In this document: one piece after another, positions 15,381 to 22,364 of the stretch
Layout of the letters: each line of letters starts with the position of its first letter
Numbering within the stretch: the first letter of the stretch is position 1
Origin: DASSKF01 sp035690725
GTDB taxonomy: Bacteria; Actinomycetota; Actinomycetes; Actinomycetales; Dermatophilaceae
Direction of reading: 5' to 3'
Length of the DNA stretch: 26,557 nucleotides
Assembly: GCA_035690725.1 (NCBI GenBank)
Contig: DASSKF010000017.1
Coordinates: forward strand, 1 to 26,557
Notes under the pieces: generated by a model
The model's input: the letters and a program-made list of their open reading frames with translations, nothing else
The model's database searches: none
What the model was told of the DNA's origin: nothing
Translations under genes and position numbers: made by a program

Positions 15381-16369
15381 CAGTTCTCCTTCAGTCGGAT
15401 CATGCCCTCCTGGGCGACGGTGGCGAGCAGGGCGCCGTCCGCGGCGAACATGCGCCCCACGCCGAGGCCCCGGCCGCCGGACGCCGAGGGGGAGTCCTCG
15501 GTGTAGAGCACCCACTCGTCGGCGCGACCGCTCCGGTGGAACCACATCGCGTGGTCCAGGCTCGCCGGCCGCAGCCGCGGGTCGGCCCACGCCAGGCTGT
15601 GCCGGCGCAGCACCGGCTCGAGCAGGGTGTAGTCCGAGCAGTACGCGAGGACCGCGGCGTGCAGCAGCGGACCGTCCGGCAGGGGCCGCAGTGCCTTCAT
15701 CCACACGCTCTGCCGGGCGGCCGGCTGGCGGCCCGGCCGCAGGTAGAGCGCGCCCTCGACGTGCCGGATGTCGGCCGCGCGCCTGCTGGCGGTGAAGTCG
15801 GCGACCGGGTGGTCGACCTCCTTGAGCAGCTCGGCGGCGGTGGGCAGCGACTCCGGGTCGGGCGCGGCCGGCATCGGGTCCTGGTGCTCGAGGCCGTCGG
15901 CGGCCTCCTGGAAGGAGGTGATCATCGACAGGATCACCTTGCCGTACTGGATGGCGTGCACCCGGCGCGCCGAGAACGAGCGGCCGTCGCGCAACCGCTC
16001 GACCGCGAACCGGATCGGGTGGCTCGAGTCGCCCGGGCGCAGGAAGTAGCCGTGCAGCGAGTGGATGTGCCGGTCCGCGGCGCCGTGTGCCGCCGTGGCG
16101 TCCTCGACCGTGCGGCCGGCGGCGATGATCGACTGGGCCAGCACCTGCCCGCCGAAGGCGCGCCCGTGCGGCTGTGGCTGGCTGCGCCCGATGAAGACGT
16201 CCGCCTCCGAGTCGCCCAGGTCGGCCTCGGTCACGCCCTCGTCGCCGGCCGCGGCCTCGACACTGATCCGGGCCGAGCCGACCCGCTGCAGGTCGAGCAC
16301 GTCGAGCAGGTCCTCCAGCGGGTCGGCCAGGGGCCTGCCGTTTCCGTCACCCTCGTCGATGCTGGTCAC
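15380..16369 (-). CDS. tesB: Acyl-CoA thioesterase II (TesB family)
   Basis: The 329-residue double-hotdog enzyme would hydrolyse acyl-CoA to free fatty acid and CoA. Visible TesB features are HGRAFGGQVLAQSIIAA in the N-terminal hotdog, HSLHGYFLRPGD, RVHAIQYGKVILSM, and SLDHAMWFHR, whose Asp is the catalytic one by family knowledge. The C-terminus is VGRMFAADGALLATVAQEGMIRL. About 40 residues precede the first hotdog, longer than E. coli TesB (286 aa in total). The GTG at 16369 was chosen because TATGGT lies 7 nt upstream; an ATG at 16381 is inside that hexamer. It is the first gene of a two-gene unit with the fabG-like SDR, and diverges from the small thioesterase across 49 bp. Confidence 0.9.
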   Translation of the reverse strand: MTSIDEGDGNGRPLADPLEDLLDVLDLQRVGSARISVEAAAGDEGVTEADLGDSEADVFIGRSQPQPHGRAFGGQVLAQSIIAAGRTVEDATAAHGAADRHIHSLHGYFLRPGDSSHPIRFAVERLRDGRSFSARRVHAIQYGKVILSMITSFQEAADGLEHQDPMPAAPDPESLPTAAELLKEVDHPVADFTASRRAADIRHVEGALYLRPGRQPAARQSVWMKALRPLPDGPLLHAAVLAYCSDYTLLEPVLRRHSLAWADPRLRPASLDHAMWFHRSGRADEWVLYTEDSPSASGGRGLGVGRMFAADGALLATVAQEGMIRLKEN

Positions 16370-16376
16370 GCCGGAG

Positions 16377-16411
16377 ACCATATCCGCCCGGCACCGGGTG
16401 GCTGCCATGAT
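16377..16411. promoter_or_regulatory. Divergent promoters for tesB and the small thioesterase
   Basis: On the minus strand, TATGGT (16382-16377) ends 7 nt before the tesB GTG. On the plus strand, CATGAT (16406-16411) ends 7 nt before the thioesterase ATG at 16419. With only 49 bp between the starts, the two promoters must be back to back, so polymerase or a regulator at one would influence the other. Confidence 0.4.
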
Positions 16412-16418
16412 GGCGGCC

Positions 16419-16892
16419 ATGAGCACCTCCTCCGCGACCTCGAGCACCTACCACGTCGGCGTGCCGCTGCGCTGGTCGGACATGGACGCCTACGGCCACG
16501 TCAACAACGTGCAGTTCGTGCGGATCCTCGAGGACGCGCGGGTCATCGGTTTCGAGGACTGGTTCGGGCAGGACCGCAGCATGCTGGGCGAGGGAGTGCT
16601 GGTCGCGCGGCACGAGATCGAGTACCTCGCTCCGCTCGACTTCCGGCGCGAGCCGGTCGTCGTGTTCATGTGGGCCACCACGCTCTCCGGGGCCAGCTTC
16701 GACCTTGCCTACGAGGTGCGGGACACCGCGGACCCGGACAGCCGGGTCTACGCGCGCGCCGAGACGACGCTCGTCGCCTACGACTTCACGACCGCCCACC
16801 CGCGCCGCCTGCGCCCGGACGAGCGCGAGATCCTGCAGCAGCAGTATGGCGAGCCGGTCGCCTTCCGTTGGCGCGTCGATCAGGGGCGCTGA
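16419..16892 (+). CDS. Acyl-CoA thioesterase, 4HBT hotdog family
   Basis: The 157-residue single-hotdog thioesterase carries RWSDMDAYGHVNN (18-30), the classical 4-hydroxybenzoyl-CoA thioesterase motif with the catalytic Asp (D21 or D23) and the following His-Val-Asn-Asn. VLVARHEIEYLAPLDF is also typical. It likely hydrolyses an acyl-CoA or acyl-ACP in the cytosol; the substrate is not readable. Three in-frame ATGs occur (16407, 16410, 16419); the last was chosen because CATGAT lies 7 nt before it. A gene of unknown function follows 4 nt after the stop. From memory this pair corresponds to Rv2475c and Rv2474c of M. tuberculosis, close to ettA there too. Confidence 0.86.
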   Translation: MSTSSATSSTYHVGVPLRWSDMDAYGHVNNVQFVRILEDARVIGFEDWFGQDRSMLGEGVLVARHEIEYLAPLDFRREPVVVFMWATTLSGASFDLAYEVRDTADPDSRVYARAETTLVAYDFTTAHPRRLRPDEREILQQQYGEPVAFRWRVDQGR

Positions 16893-16896
16893 CCCG

Positions 16897-17541
16897 GTGG
16901 TCGACCAAGCGGTCCTGCACTTCCCCGACGCCCGGGTCCGGGAGGACCTGTCGACCTTCCTCGGCCGGGCCCGCGCGCTCGACGAGGACGGCGCGGTCCG
17001 GCTCCACGCCGCCGGCGCAACTCTGGCCGCCTACGTCGGGGTCCTGCCCGGCCGGGGGCTGTTGGGGGAGGGGGCCGTCATCGGGATGCGCGCCATGCCA
17101 CTGGCCGGTCCGGTCGACCTCGACGCCGTGGTCTCCCTGCGCAGCGTCGCCGACCGGCTCGCCCGGCGGGGGGAGGACGAGCATCGCCGGCTCGCCGTCC
17201 CGCCGGTGACCGTGCGCGCGGGGTGGGCGGCCCTCGCCCCGCCCCGCTCCGACTGGGAGCCGGTCGGCACGCTGGCCGTCGCCGAGCTGGAGCAGGTCGC
17301 TCGCAACGGCATCGCGGAGGTGGCCCGGGGTACCCCGGAGGGCGGCGCCGGTGGCCACGCCGTGACGGCGCTGCGGCAGGCGGTGTGGGGCCGGTCCACC
17401 GGCACGGTCCCGCCGGTGCCCGCGGGAGCCGCCTTCGCGGCATACAGCCTGGGGTTCCTGCGGGGCACCGAGGTGCGGGTGCTCGCGCACGGCCGGTGGA
17501 CCCGGGTGAGCACCGCCGCCGGTCACGTCCTGGTGCGCTGA
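16897..17541 (+). CDS. Conserved actinobacterial protein of unknown function
   Basis: I do not recognise a named domain in this 214-residue protein. It begins VVDQAVLHFPDARVREDLSTFLGRARALDEDGAVRLH and contains LPGRGLLGEGAVIGMRAMPL, RAGWAALAPPRSDWEPVG, and GFLRGTEVRVLAHGRWTRVST near the end. It has no signal peptide or membrane span. The RxHxxG-like beta start and the W-rich middle suggest a soluble mixed alpha/beta fold. GTG at 16897 starts 4 nt after the thioesterase stop, so the two are surely cotranscribed. I recall similar proteins beside this thioesterase in other actinobacteria (such as Rv2474c), so a linked function is likely but unknown. Its 3' end overlaps the convergent MFS gene by 19 bp. 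Confidence 0.75.
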   Translation: MVDQAVLHFPDARVREDLSTFLGRARALDEDGAVRLHAAGATLAAYVGVLPGRGLLGEGAVIGMRAMPLAGPVDLDAVVSLRSVADRLARRGEDEHRRLAVPPVTVRAGWAALAPPRSDWEPVGTLAVAELEQVARNGIAEVARGTPEGGAGGHAVTALRQAVWGRSTGTVPPVPAGAAFAAYSLGFLRGTEVRVLAHGRWTRVSTAAGHVLVR

Positions 17542-18968
17542 CCGCCCAGCACGACCCCCGAGGCGACGACCGCCAGCACCGCCCACATGAGGGCGAAGAC
17601 GTGGGCGTCGGAGCCGTCCTGGTGGTGCAGCGCGGCGAAGAGGGCACCGGACACGGACAGGCCGATCACGCTGCCGAGTACGTCGGCGAGGTTCAGCGAC
17701 GACGAGGTGCGCCCGTGGTCGGCCACGTCGCTCAGCTCGAGTGCGAGGACCGACACCGCCGACATGGCCGCACCCATCCCGGTGCCGGCGAGCACCGCTG
17801 CGAGCGGCACCAGGTAGGCGTGCCAACCGAACTGGGCGATCGCGGCGAGGAGCAGGATGCCGGCGGTGAGGAACCCGCCGCCGACCGAGACGAGGTGCGG
17901 GCGCCGGCCCTGCCAGGCGTCCCGGCCCTGCACGAACGCGCCGGCGGACCACCCCAGGGCGCCGAGCGTCAGCATGCCGCCCGCGAGGGTGAGGGACACG
18001 TCCCGCTCCGAGACGAGCATCAGGGGGACGAACATCGTCGACCCGTTGAACGCGGCGGTGAGCAGGAAGCGGCTCGTCATGACCGCGGGCAGCCCGCGCA
18101 GCATCCGCACCGCACCGGGGGTGATGAGCCGCGGCGCGGCGAGAGCCACGCCGAGCAGGCCGACGACCACGGCGACCACCGGTCCGGCCGACAGTGGCAC
18201 GAGGTGGTCGGCGCCCCACTGCATCACGCCGGCGGCGAGCGCGACCGCCAGCCCGAGCCACAGGACGGCGGCACGGCGTCGCGCGGTCAGCACCCCGGCC
18301 ACCTCGGGACCACCGGCCACCTCGCGGCGCTGCCGGACCACGACGGTGAAGGTCGCGGCGACCGGCGCCAGCACGACGAGGAACACCCACCGCCAGGAGA
18401 ACGTGTGGGTGATCCAGCCGGAGACCGGTGGCCCGACGAGTGCGGGCAGCACCCACGCGGCCGAGACCCAGCTGAACACCCGGGGTCGTACGGCCGGTGG
18501 GTAGGCGCGGCCGACCACCACGTAGAGCGAGACGACGCCCAGCCCGGCGCCGGTCCCGGCGACGATCCGGCCGAGGAGCAGCACCGGGAAGGTCCACGCC
18601 AGCCCCGCGACCGCCGACCCGGCCGCGAGCAGCAGGATGCCGGTGAGCAGGGGGCGCAACGGACCCGAACGGTCCGACCACGTGCCGGCGAGCACGATCC
18701 CGAGCAGCTCCGCGGTGAGGAACAGCGAGAACGCCAGCCCGTAGGACCGCACCGCGTCGAGCTCGCGGGCGACCACCGGCATCGCGGTGGAGATCGCCAT
18801 CGCCTCGAAGGCGATGATCGTGACGAGGGCCAGGATGCAGACGGTGACGAGCCGGAACCGTCGGCTCATCGGCCCCTCGCGTCGCGGGTGCCCGGCAGAC
18901 CCGGGTGCGGGCACCGGCACGGGGGAGGCGGTGCCGGGTGTGCCGGCCGCGTCAGTGTTCGTGGTCAC
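17523..18968 (-). CDS. MFS drug exporter, 14 transmembrane helices (DHA2-like)
   Basis: The product has 14 predicted hydrophobic helices, as in the DHA2 drug:H+ antiporters. Motif A appears as GTWSDRSGPLRPL between helices 2 and 3, and motif C as LVGPPVSGW in helix 5. FEAMAISTAMPVVARELDA in helix 1 matches the usual DxxIVNVALP region. The GTG at 18968 gives 481 residues with a proline/alanine-rich N-tail; it was chosen because it sits 6 nt from the -10 position set by the SoxR-like operator. An ATG at 18869, with GAGGGG upstream, gives 448 residues starting 8 residues before helix 1 and is a real alternative. Export of redox-active or antibiotic compounds is inferred from the operator and the family. 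Confidence 0.85.
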   Translation of the reverse strand: MTTNTDAAGTPGTASPVPVPAPGSAGHPRREGPMSRRFRLVTVCILALVTIIAFEAMAISTAMPVVARELDAVRSYGLAFSLFLTAELLGIVLAGTWSDRSGPLRPLLTGILLLAAGSAVAGLAWTFPVLLLGRIVAGTGAGLGVVSLYVVVGRAYPPAVRPRVFSWVSAAWVLPALVGPPVSGWITHTFSWRWVFLVVLAPVAATFTVVVRQRREVAGGPEVAGVLTARRRAAVLWLGLAVALAAGVMQWGADHLVPLSAGPVVAVVVGLLGVALAAPRLITPGAVRMLRGLPAVMTSRFLLTAAFNGSTMFVPLMLVSERDVSLTLAGGMLTLGALGWSAGAFVQGRDAWQGRRPHLVSVGGGFLTAGILLLAAIAQFGWHAYLVPLAAVLAGTGMGAAMSAVSVLALELSDVADHGRTSSSLNLADVLGSVIGLSVSGALFAALHHQDGSDAHVFALMWAVLAVVASGVVLGGQRTRT

Positions 18969-18982
18969 CTCCAGAGGGGACC

Positions 18983-19002
18983 ACCTCAAGCGCGCTTGAG
19001 GT
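18983..19002 (-). promoter_or_regulatory. SoxR-box-like MerR-family operator before the MFS gene
   Basis: ACCTCAAGCGCGCTTGAGGT is a perfect 20-bp palindrome. Its core CCTCAAG-n4-CTTGAGG has the half-sites of the SoxR box at E. coli soxS. On the minus strand, TTGACC overlaps its upstream edge as a -35; 19 bp later is TCCCCT, then 6 nt to the GTG at 18968. A 19-bp spacer with the operator between -35 and -10 is diagnostic of MerR-family activation. The -10 is weak. No SoxR gene lies in this window. Confidence 0.6.
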
Positions 19003-20786
19003 CAACTGGCTGCCGGTTCGATCGCCATACCGGACAGGCGGACCCACACCGTGACGTCCGTCGGGACGGCCCCGTCCGCCAGATCGCCGCTGGCCACCAG
19101 CACCTCGGCGCCCTCGGGCAGCCGGACGGACTCGGACCCCAGGTTCGCGACGACTCCGACTGGGGTACGGGCTTCCCCGGGCCCGCCGTTGACGAAGGCG
19201 ACCACGGCGTCCGCGTAGCCTCCGAGCCACGACAGCGACCCGCGCCCCAGTCCGAGCTCCCGGCGCAGGCGCAGCAGGGTGCGGTAGAGCTCGAGCGTCG
19301 AGCCGGGCACGCCGTCCTGCTGGTCGACGGCGAGGGGGCCGTAGTCGTCCGGCTGCGGCAGCCACACGTCTCCCGAGGGCCCGAAGCCGTATGCCGCGCG
19401 CCCGCCTTCCCAGGGCATCGGCACCCGGGCGCCGTCCCGGCCGCGCTCGGTGTGGCCGGAGCGCTCCCAGGTCGGGTCCTGGCGCACCTCGTCCGGCATC
19501 TGCACGTGGTCGGGCAGGCCGAGCTCCTCGCCCTGGTAGAGGTAGCTGCTGCCGGGCAGCGCGAGCATGAGCGCGGTCGCCGCTCGGGCGCGCTGCCAGC
19601 CGAGGCCCGGGTCGGGCTGCGGGTCCCCGATGCCGATGCCGTTGGGGCGGGGCGTCCCGACGGGCAGGCCGAGGCGCGAGGCGTGGCGCACGACGTCGTG
19701 GTTCGACATCACCCAGCTGGTGGGCGCCCCCACCTCGTCGTTGGCGCCCAGCGACTCCTCGACCACCCCGCGCAGGTCGGGTGCCCGCCACGGGGACTGC
19801 AGGAAGTCGAAGTTGAACGCCTGGTGCATCTCGTCCGGGCGGACGTAGCGGGCGGCGCGCTCGGGGTCGTCGACCCAGGCCTCGGCGCACAGGATCCGGT
19901 CGCGGTCGGCCCCGGGCACGGCATACTCCTCGAGCACCGTGCGCCACTCCCGGTAGATCTCGTGCACCCCGTCCTGGTCCCACATCGGCGCCTCGCCCGG
20001 CTGGTGCCCGGGCTGGCCGGGGTGGGCCGAGCCGTCGAGGTCGCCGAGCATCTGCTGCGGTCCGGTCCAGTCGGGCAGGCCGTCAGCCTTGACGAGGCCG
20101 TGGGCGACGTCCACCCGGAAGCCGTCGACACCGCGGTCCAGCCAGAACCGCAGGATGTCCTCGAACTCGCGCCGGACCTCGGGGTTGGTCCAGTCCAGGT
20201 CCGGCTGCTTGGGATCGAACAGGTGCAGGTACCACTGCTGCGTGCCGGTCTCACCGGTGCGGCCGTCGTCGACCGGCTCCCAGGCGGGCCCACCGAAGAC
20301 GCTGGTCCAGTTGTTCGGCGGCTCCTCACCGCGATCGCCGCGACCGTCCCGGAAGAGGTAGCGGGCCCGCTCCCGGCTGCCGGGCTCGGCGGCGAGCGCC
20401 GCGCGGAACCACGCGTGCTCGTCCGAGGTGTGGTTCGGCACGAGGTCGACGATGACCCGCAGCCCGAGGTCGTGCGCGCTGGTCACCAGCTGCTCGGCGT
20501 CGGCGAGGGTGCCGAAGATCGGGTCGATGTCGCGGTAGTCGGCCACGTCGTAGCCGGCGTCGGCCTGCGGCGAGACGTAGAACGGCGACAGCCAGACGGC
20601 GTCGACGCCGAGGTCGCGCAGGTAGGGCAGCCGCTCGGTGATCCCGGGCAGGTCGCCGATGCCGTCGGCGTTGCTGTCGGCCCAGGAGCGCGGGTAGATC
20701 TGGTAGATCACGGCGTGGCGCCACCACGGCGCGTCCGGGGCGTCGGCGCAGTGGACGAGGGTCTCGGAGCGGAGCACGTCGGTCAC
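19002..20786 (-). CDS. aglA: Alpha-glucosidase, GH13 family (AglA)
   Basis: The 594-residue cytosolic GH13 enzyme has all four conserved regions. These are DLVPNHTS (region I), GFRVDVAHG with nucleophile Asp226 (II), CAEAW with acid/base Glu302 (III), and SNHDVV with Asp364 (IV). The N-terminal WWRHAVIYQIYPRSWADSNADGIGDL is typical of oligo-1,6-glucosidase and alpha-glucosidase proteins, and a C-terminal beta domain ends the protein. It probably cleaves maltose, isomaltose or trehalose-type oligosaccharides to glucose. The GTG start at 20786 has GGGGAGG 8 nt upstream, embedded in a hairpin. It follows glbO by 43 bp on the same strand; I recall the same glbO-aglA order in M. tuberculosis (Rv2470-Rv2471). 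Its stop codon touches the SoxR-like operator of the MFS gene. Confidence 0.9.
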   Translation of the reverse strand: MTDVLRSETLVHCADAPDAPWWRHAVIYQIYPRSWADSNADGIGDLPGITERLPYLRDLGVDAVWLSPFYVSPQADAGYDVADYRDIDPIFGTLADAEQLVTSAHDLGLRVIVDLVPNHTSDEHAWFRAALAAEPGSRERARYLFRDGRGDRGEEPPNNWTSVFGGPAWEPVDDGRTGETGTQQWYLHLFDPKQPDLDWTNPEVRREFEDILRFWLDRGVDGFRVDVAHGLVKADGLPDWTGPQQMLGDLDGSAHPGQPGHQPGEAPMWDQDGVHEIYREWRTVLEEYAVPGADRDRILCAEAWVDDPERAARYVRPDEMHQAFNFDFLQSPWRAPDLRGVVEESLGANDEVGAPTSWVMSNHDVVRHASRLGLPVGTPRPNGIGIGDPQPDPGLGWQRARAATALMLALPGSSYLYQGEELGLPDHVQMPDEVRQDPTWERSGHTERGRDGARVPMPWEGGRAAYGFGPSGDVWLPQPDDYGPLAVDQQDGVPGSTLELYRTLLRLRRELGLGRGSLSWLGGYADAVVAFVNGGPGEARTPVGVVANLGSESVRLPEGAEVLVASGDLADGAVPTDVTVWVRLSGMAIEPAAS

Positions 20787-20794
20787 CGCACCAT

Positions 20795-20816
20795 CCTCCC
20801 CGGTCCTCGGGGGAGG
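20795..20816 (-). promoter_or_regulatory. glbO-aglA intergenic hairpin covering the aglA ribosome binding site
   Basis: CCTCCCC (20795-20801) and GGGGAGG (20810-20816) form a perfect 7-bp stem with an 8-nt loop. In the minus-strand RNA the downstream arm is the GGGGAGG ribosome binding site of aglA, ending 8 nt before its GTG. The hairpin could act as a partial terminator after glbO or hide the aglA ribosome binding site. Confidence 0.45.
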
Positions 20817-20829
20817 GGTGAAATCGGTG

Positions 20830-21213
20830 CTACTCGTCGAACGAGTTGACCAGCGAGTGGGCCGCCCGGGTGAAGTAGTCCCGGATCAGCAGGTCGTTCG
20901 CCGGCGGCAGGTCGAGGGTGTCGACGGCGGCGAGCATGTGCGTGAGCCAGCGGTCCCGCTGCGTCGGGGTGACCGTGAACGGCACGTGCCGCATCCGCAG
21001 CCGCGGGTGCCCGCGCTGCTCGGAGTAGGTCGTCGGTCCGCCCCAGTACTGCTCGAGGAACATCCGCAACCGCACCTCGGCCGGCCCGAGGTCCTCCTCG
21101 GGGTAGAGCGCGCGCAGCTCGGGGTCTCCCGCCACCCCGCGGTAGAACTCCTTCACCAGCGCCGCGAAGGTCTCGTGGCCGCCGACCTCGTCGTAGAACG
21201 TCCTGCCCGTCAC
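20830..21213 (-). CDS. glbO: Group II truncated haemoglobin (trHbO)
   Basis: The 127-residue globin closely matches mycobacterial GlbO. It starts TFYDEVGGHETF and contains FLEQYWGGPTTYSEQRGHPRLRMRH, then AAHSLVNSF near the end. Family residues present are Tyr24 (B10), Tyr37 (CD1), His76 (F8, haem ligand) and Trp89 (G8). trHbO binds O2 tightly and is linked to O2, NO or peroxide chemistry at the membrane. The GTG at 21213 was chosen over a TTG at 21228 because the N-terminus then matches GlbO (MPKSFYDAVGG in M. tuberculosis) and GACAAT lies 6 nt upstream. aglA follows, a conserved pairing with no obvious biochemical reason. Confidence 0.92.
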   Translation of the reverse strand: MTGRTFYDEVGGHETFAALVKEFYRGVAGDPELRALYPEEDLGPAEVRLRMFLEQYWGGPTTYSEQRGHPRLRMRHVPFTVTPTQRDRWLTHMLAAVDTLDLPPANDLLIRDYFTRAAHSLVNSFDE

Positions 21214-21219
21214 CGCTCC

Positions 21220-21225
21220 ATTGTC
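21220..21225 (-). promoter_or_regulatory. -10-like hexamer GACAAT for glbO
   Basis: GACAAT on the minus strand ends 6 nt before the GTG at 21213, the common leaderless spacing in this window. The TTG at 21228 would lie upstream of this hexamer and is therefore less likely to be the start. Confidence 0.4.
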
Positions 21226-21270
21226 CAAGCCCCGCGATCAGCCGGTGTGCCGCCCCTCCCGGGATGCCCC

Positions 21271-21310
21271 GCTCAGCCGGTCGTGCCCCCGCTCAGCCGG
21301 TCGTGCCTCC
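21271..21310. repeat. 20-bp tandem duplication at the 3' end of mscS
   Basis: The unit GCTCAGCCGGTCGTGCCCCC (21271-21290) is followed directly by a copy differing at one base (21291-21310). A more diverged relative, starting ATCAGCCGGT, lies at about 21236-21255. The second copy holds the mscS stop codon, so the first copy is a duplicate of the gene's end lying in the mscS-glbO intergenic region. Confidence 0.75.
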
Positions 21311-22255
21311 GCCGCCGAACGGGACGACGGGCACCGGCTGGCGCACGCCCTGCCGGTCGAGGTCGCCCTTGATGTGGGCCAGGATCGCCCGCTGGGCGGC
21401 GTAGTTCTCGACGGGCGCGCACTTGGCGGTGACCCGGATGGTGACGACGCCGGGGGAGACCGACTGGACGCCGGCGACCTCGGGCGGCTCGAGCAGCTGC
21501 TCCTCCAGCTCACCGCTCCGGGCGAGGGACGCGACCGAGGAGGAGATGAGCTCCAGGACCCTGTCGACGTCCTCGCTGGCCGCGACCGGGACGTCCACGA
21601 TCGCGGTGGACCAGCCCTGGGAGTGGTTGGCCACGCGCAGGATCTCGCCGTTGCGGACGTACCAGATGACGCCGGTGAAGTCGCGCAGGCGCGTGACGCG
21701 CAGGCTCACCTCCTCGACGGTGCCGAGCACGTCTCCGGTGTCCACCACGTCACCGACGCCGTACTGGTCCTCGATGATCATGAAGATCCCGGACAGGAAG
21801 TCCTTGACCAGGCTCTGCGCCCCGAAGCCGAGGGCCACGCCACCCACACCGGCGGAGGCGAGCAGCGGGGCGAGCGGGATCCCGACCTCCGCCATCACCG
21901 TGAGCAGCGCGAGGACGCCGACGACGAGGGTGGTCGCGCTCTTGAGGACCGACCCCATCGTGGCCATGCGCTGCCGCTGGCGCTCCTTGGCGTGCCGGGT
22001 CGCCCGCGTGACGGCGGCGCTCGCGCGGCCGCGGACCCCACCGGTCTCACCGACCACCTGCTGCTCCTCGGTGCGGGTGTGCGCAGTGGTCTTCCGCACC
22101 AACCGGTCGATCGCGCGGTGGACCAGCCACCGCAGCACGACCGCGCCGACGATGATGCACACGATGACCAGAGGGGCGCCGAGCAGGTACCGCCCGACCT
22201 GCTCCCAGTCCACGGCGGTGGGCACACTCAGCGGGGCGCGTTGCATGCGTGCCAT
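21293..22255 (-). CDS. mscS: Small-conductance mechanosensitive channel (MscS family)
   Basis: The 320-residue membrane channel has one or two N-terminal helices (YLLGAPLVIVCIIVGAVVL), a charged linker, and a second hydrophobic region (SATTLVVGVLALLTVMAEVG). The Gly/Ala-packed TM3 pore helix is ASAGVGGVALGFGAQSLVKDF, followed by IFMIIEDQYGVGDVV and the cytosolic beta domain with VSLRVTRLRD and VWYVRNGEI-type sequence. It ends VPFGGGGTTG. It would open on hypoosmotic membrane tension to release solutes. The ATG at 22255 gives MARMQRAPL; an ATG at 22246 lies 7 nt after CACAAT and may be the real leaderless start. It is divergent from malQ, with glbO downstream. The 3' end carries a 20-bp tandem duplication. 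Confidence 0.9.
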   Translation of the reverse strand: MARMQRAPLSVPTAVDWEQVGRYLLGAPLVIVCIIVGAVVLRWLVHRAIDRLVRKTTAHTRTEEQQVVGETGGVRGRASAAVTRATRHAKERQRQRMATMGSVLKSATTLVVGVLALLTVMAEVGIPLAPLLASAGVGGVALGFGAQSLVKDFLSGIFMIIEDQYGVGDVVDTGDVLGTVEEVSLRVTRLRDFTGVIWYVRNGEILRVANHSQGWSTAIVDVPVAASEDVDRVLELISSSVASLARSGELEEQLLEPPEVAGVQSVSPGVVTIRVTAKCAPVENYAAQRAILAHIKGDLDRQGVRQPVPVVPFGGGGTTG

Positions 22256-22334
22256 TGTGCGGGACCCGAGGGCCGACACCGTGCATCCTGCCGTGCCACG
22301 GCGGCCCCACAGCGGCATGAAACACTCGGCCCGG

Positions 22335-22357
22335 TACCGTCCCCGAACTCCCCGAGG
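22335..22357 (+). promoter_or_regulatory. Possible malQ promoter -10 and ribosome binding site
   Basis: TACCGT (22335-22340) fits TANNNT, and GAGG (22354-22357) lies 7 nt before the malQ GTG at 22365. This would give a short leader, unlike most starts in this window. The -35 is not recognisable. The rest of the 109-bp mscS-malQ gap holds only a 5-bp stem (GCCGT/ACGGC). Confidence 0.35.
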
Positions 22358-22364
22358 TCTGTCC

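Noticed and set aside
17223..20849. A 1208-codon plus-strand open frame
   Set aside because: It lies antisense to the MFS exporter and alpha-glucosidase, is very rich in Arg, Gly, Pro and His, and has no domain. It is open only because of the high third-position G+C of the real genes.
21214..21228. A TTG start for glbO five codons upstream
   Set aside because: The GTG at 21213 gives the N-terminus expected for GlbO and lies 6 nt after GACAAT.
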